Assembly: GCA_947165615.1 (NCBI GenBank)
Contig: CAMVBD010000075.1
Coordinates: 1-6,891 of the forward strand
From: an uncultured Clostridia bacterium
Lineage (GTDB): Bacteria > Bacillota > Clostridia > Oscillospirales > Acutalibacteraceae
Length of the DNA stretch: 6,891 bases
Reading direction: 5' to 3'
Shown: positions 5,919 to 6,891 of the stretch, piece by piece
How positions within the stretch are numbered: the first letter of the stretch is position 1
Layout: each line of letters opens with the position of its first letter
Position numbers and translations under genes: made by a program
The notes under the pieces: generated by a model
What the model was told of the DNA's origin: nothing
Database searches by the model: none
The model's input: the letters and a program-made list of their open reading frames with translations, nothing else

Positions 5919-5950
5919 AAAGGTCTTCGCGCGGGCGGAGACCTTTTTTT
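5919..5950 (+). terminator. Strong intrinsic terminator after the SDR gene
   Basis: AAAGGTCTTCGC (5919-5930) pairs with GCGGAGACCTTT (5935-5946) through 12 bp including one U-G, with a GCGG loop, and a T7 run ends the structure (5944-5950). It lies 29 nt after the SDR stop and separates the dehydrogenase operon from the secreted-protein gene. Confidence 0.9.
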
Positions 5951-6017
5951 CGGCAAATTGCCCAAATTCGGGGCCCGCGATTTTGCAGCCGCCCGACAAA
6001 AAACCGGGGAAAGGTTC

Positions 6018-6046
6018 TTGCATTTTGAGGGGGGTTATAGTATAAT
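6018..6046 (+). promoter_or_regulatory. Sigma-A promoter of the secreted-protein gene
   Basis: TATAAT (6041-6046) is a perfect -10 box, and TTGCAT (6018-6023) lies 17 nt upstream as a weak -35 (TTG conserved). The spacer contains a G6 run (6029-6034). The expected start is near 6053, giving a leader of about 50 nt before the ATG at 6103. Confidence 0.75.
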
Positions 6047-6053
6047 TCATACA

Positions 6054-6081
6054 GATAATTATCCTATTTATCCGGATAAAT
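6054..6081. promoter_or_regulatory. Tandem palindromes at the transcription start (candidate operator)
   Basis: GATAATTATC (6054-6063) is a perfect 10-bp palindrome, and ATTTATCCGGATAAAT (6066-6081) is a perfect 16-bp palindrome. Both share the word TTATCC/GGATAA and lie from about +1 to +30 of the predicted promoter, a typical place for a repressor site. In RNA the 16-mer could form a hairpin only with poor loop geometry, so a DNA-binding dimer is the likelier reading. The regulator is unknown. Confidence 0.4.
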
Positions 6082-6102
6082 CAAAAAAGGAGGAACATTT
6101 CC

Positions 6103-6804
6103 ATGAAAAAAACGCTCAGCGTCCTGATCGCGGTCCTGATGATCGCGCTGACCATGGTGCCTGTCGTAATGGCCGAGGGCACGTACAACGTGACCTTTAC
6201 GCCGTCTTCCGGCACGCTCAATAACTACGGTCTGACCGAGGAGTCCTTCTACTTCGTGCAGTCCACCGAAGGCAAAATGACCTTCGTGGAGGACCCCAAC
6301 GGCAAGTATTATCTCGCAAACGACGGCAACTACTACACCGCCGACCGCATTGCGTTCGATCCCTCGGACCCGGATCCGAGCCACAGAACGACCTACTCTC
6401 CCGTCCGGTATGAGGGCACCGTGTCCTTTAACGAAGGCGAGACCGTGTCCTTCAAGGTCCTGACCAACGCCGTCTACAACGCCGCCTCCGTCGCCCTGTC
6501 CGTCAACGGCAGCCGCATCTATCCCGACACCAACGGCGAGTACAAGGTGCTGGCGGACAAAAACCTGACCGTTACGGTCAACGAAAGCGCCCTCATGCGC
6601 AACCACTTCTCCGTCAAGCTCACGTCCGGCGAGGGCTACTCCGTCAAAAACGTGCAGGGTGAAAGCGCGCACTTCGCGCTTTACGGCGATCCCTTCAAGT
6701 TCCGTATCCGCATCGGCTCCGGCTCCGGGCACAGTTTCAGAGCCGGAAGATTCCTGCTTCTGCTGTTCAGCAGTTGTATCGACCGGAGAAGAATTCTGCA
6801 TTGA
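6103..6804 (+). CDS. Secreted beta-rich repeat protein, probably interrupted near residue 205
   Basis: I do not recognise the family. The ATG follows AAGGAGG (6087-6093) at 9 nt. Residues 1-24 are a clear signal peptide (KK, hydrophobic LSVLIAVLMIALTMVPVV, cleavage after VMA), with no lipobox Cys, so the product is exported. The mature part is Tyr/Asn/Thr/Val-rich and looks like beta-sandwich. One repeat spans about 104-160 (EGTVSFNEGETVSFKVL ... VALSVNG ... GEYKVL ... LTVTV). A second seems to start at about 184 (GESAHFALYGDPFKFRIRI) but stops after some 20 residues. The tail from about 206 to 233, rich in Arg, Leu and Cys, does not continue the pattern, and DNA composition changes there. 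I infer that the true protein continued and that this 3' end is a rearranged or chimeric junction; a genuine short C-terminus is possible but less convincing. Confidence 0.7.
   Translation: MKKTLSVLIAVLMIALTMVPVVMAEGTYNVTFTPSSGTLNNYGLTEESFYFVQSTEGKMTFVEDPNGKYYLANDGNYYTADRIAFDPSDPDPSHRTTYSPVRYEGTVSFNEGETVSFKVLTNAVYNAASVALSVNGSRIYPDTNGEYKVLADKNLTVTVNESALMRNHFSVKLTSGEGYSVKNVQGESAHFALYGDPFKFRIRIGSGSGHSFRAGRFLLLLFSSCIDRRRILH
6718..6747. repeat. Inverted repeat at the coding-strand switch
   Basis: TCCGGCTC (6718-6725) and GAGCCGGA (6740-6747) are perfect 8-bp inverted copies with a 14-nt spacer. They sit where the forward protein loses its repeat pattern and the minus-strand reading becomes protein-like. 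Such a short inverted pair can mediate inversion or a fold-back artefact, or be chance in GC-rich DNA. Confidence 0.5.
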
Positions 6805-6891
6805 AGTTGTTGATGTGTTCTCTACAATCTCATTGGTTTTTTCCGGTATAGTTTTGTTCTGTTCCGGGGTTGCATCGCTGCTGAGCTGATC
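6724..6891 (-). CDS. Possible minus-strand fragment encoding a Ser/Thr/Glu/Gln-rich linker (partial)
   Basis: Read on the minus strand from the right edge, 56 codons give a low-complexity, acidic/polar sequence that begins DQLSSDATPEQNKTIPEKTN and later contains SPVDTTAEQQKQESSGSETV. This is typical of disordered linkers in secreted Bacillota proteins. The plus-strand readings of the same DNA give Cys-, Phe- and Leu-rich peptides without recognisable character. GC content is lower here (about 38% in 6781-6840) than in the preceding genes. Neither end of this gene is in the window: the right end runs off, and on the left the frame simply continues into the antisense of the secreted-protein gene. 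It may be part of another secreted protein, or an inverted piece of the same one. Confidence 0.4.

Noticed and set aside
6064..6801. Long minus-strand frame (245 codons) opposite the secreted-protein gene
   Set aside because: Below about 6720 it is the antisense of a gene with its own promoter, ribosome binding site and signal peptide. Only the right-hand part above about 6724 looks protein-like, and that is listed separately as a partial fragment.

Overview
The window reads as GC-rich Bacillota DNA, most likely a gut Clostridia/Oscillospirales-type genome. The grounds are AGGAGG-type ribosome binding sites before almost every gene, a GlgC plus GlgD glycogen gene pair, and a palindromic 'ATGCAGAAT' intergenic repeat of a kind I associate with that group. 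This taxonomic guess is inference, not a database result.

Positions 1-3266 are a glycogen synthesis cluster on the + strand: the 3' half of glgC, then glgD overlapping it by 4 nt (ATGA), then glgA after a 118-nt leader rich in hairpins. GlgC/GlgD would make ADP-glucose and GlgA would extend the alpha-1,4-glucan. Two active-site departures are visible. GlgD lacks the pyrophosphorylase signature and the catalytic Asp, as expected for a regulatory subunit. GlgA has ASGGL where KTGGL is usual.

Positions 3267-3603 hold no gene. They contain a nested hairpin just after glgA, a ~218-bp MITE-like element with inverted A/T-rich arms, and a small hairpin abutting the next ribosome binding site.

Positions 3604-5889 hold three small metabolic enzymes on the + strand: a xylose-isomerase-like TIM-barrel isomerase/epimerase, a carboxymuconolactone decarboxylase/AhpD-fold protein, and a short-chain dehydrogenase that resembles the mycofactocin-coupled subfamily. 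The last two overlap and must be cotranscribed. A near-consensus promoter starts on the stop codon of the TIM-barrel gene and runs into that gene's terminator. A strong intrinsic terminator follows the dehydrogenase.

Positions 5951-6891 carry a separate promoter with palindromes around the start site and a secreted beta-rich protein. That protein seems to break off inside its second repeat near 6715-6725. Beyond the break base composition drops, and the protein-like reading is on the minus strand (a Ser/Thr/Glu/Gln-rich linker). This points to a rearrangement, an invertible segment or an assembly chimera.

I found no RNA genes, CRISPR array, transposase or defence system. The least ordinary parts are the strand switch at the right end, the repeat element, the promoter/terminator overlap at 4461-4522, and the dehydrogenase module.
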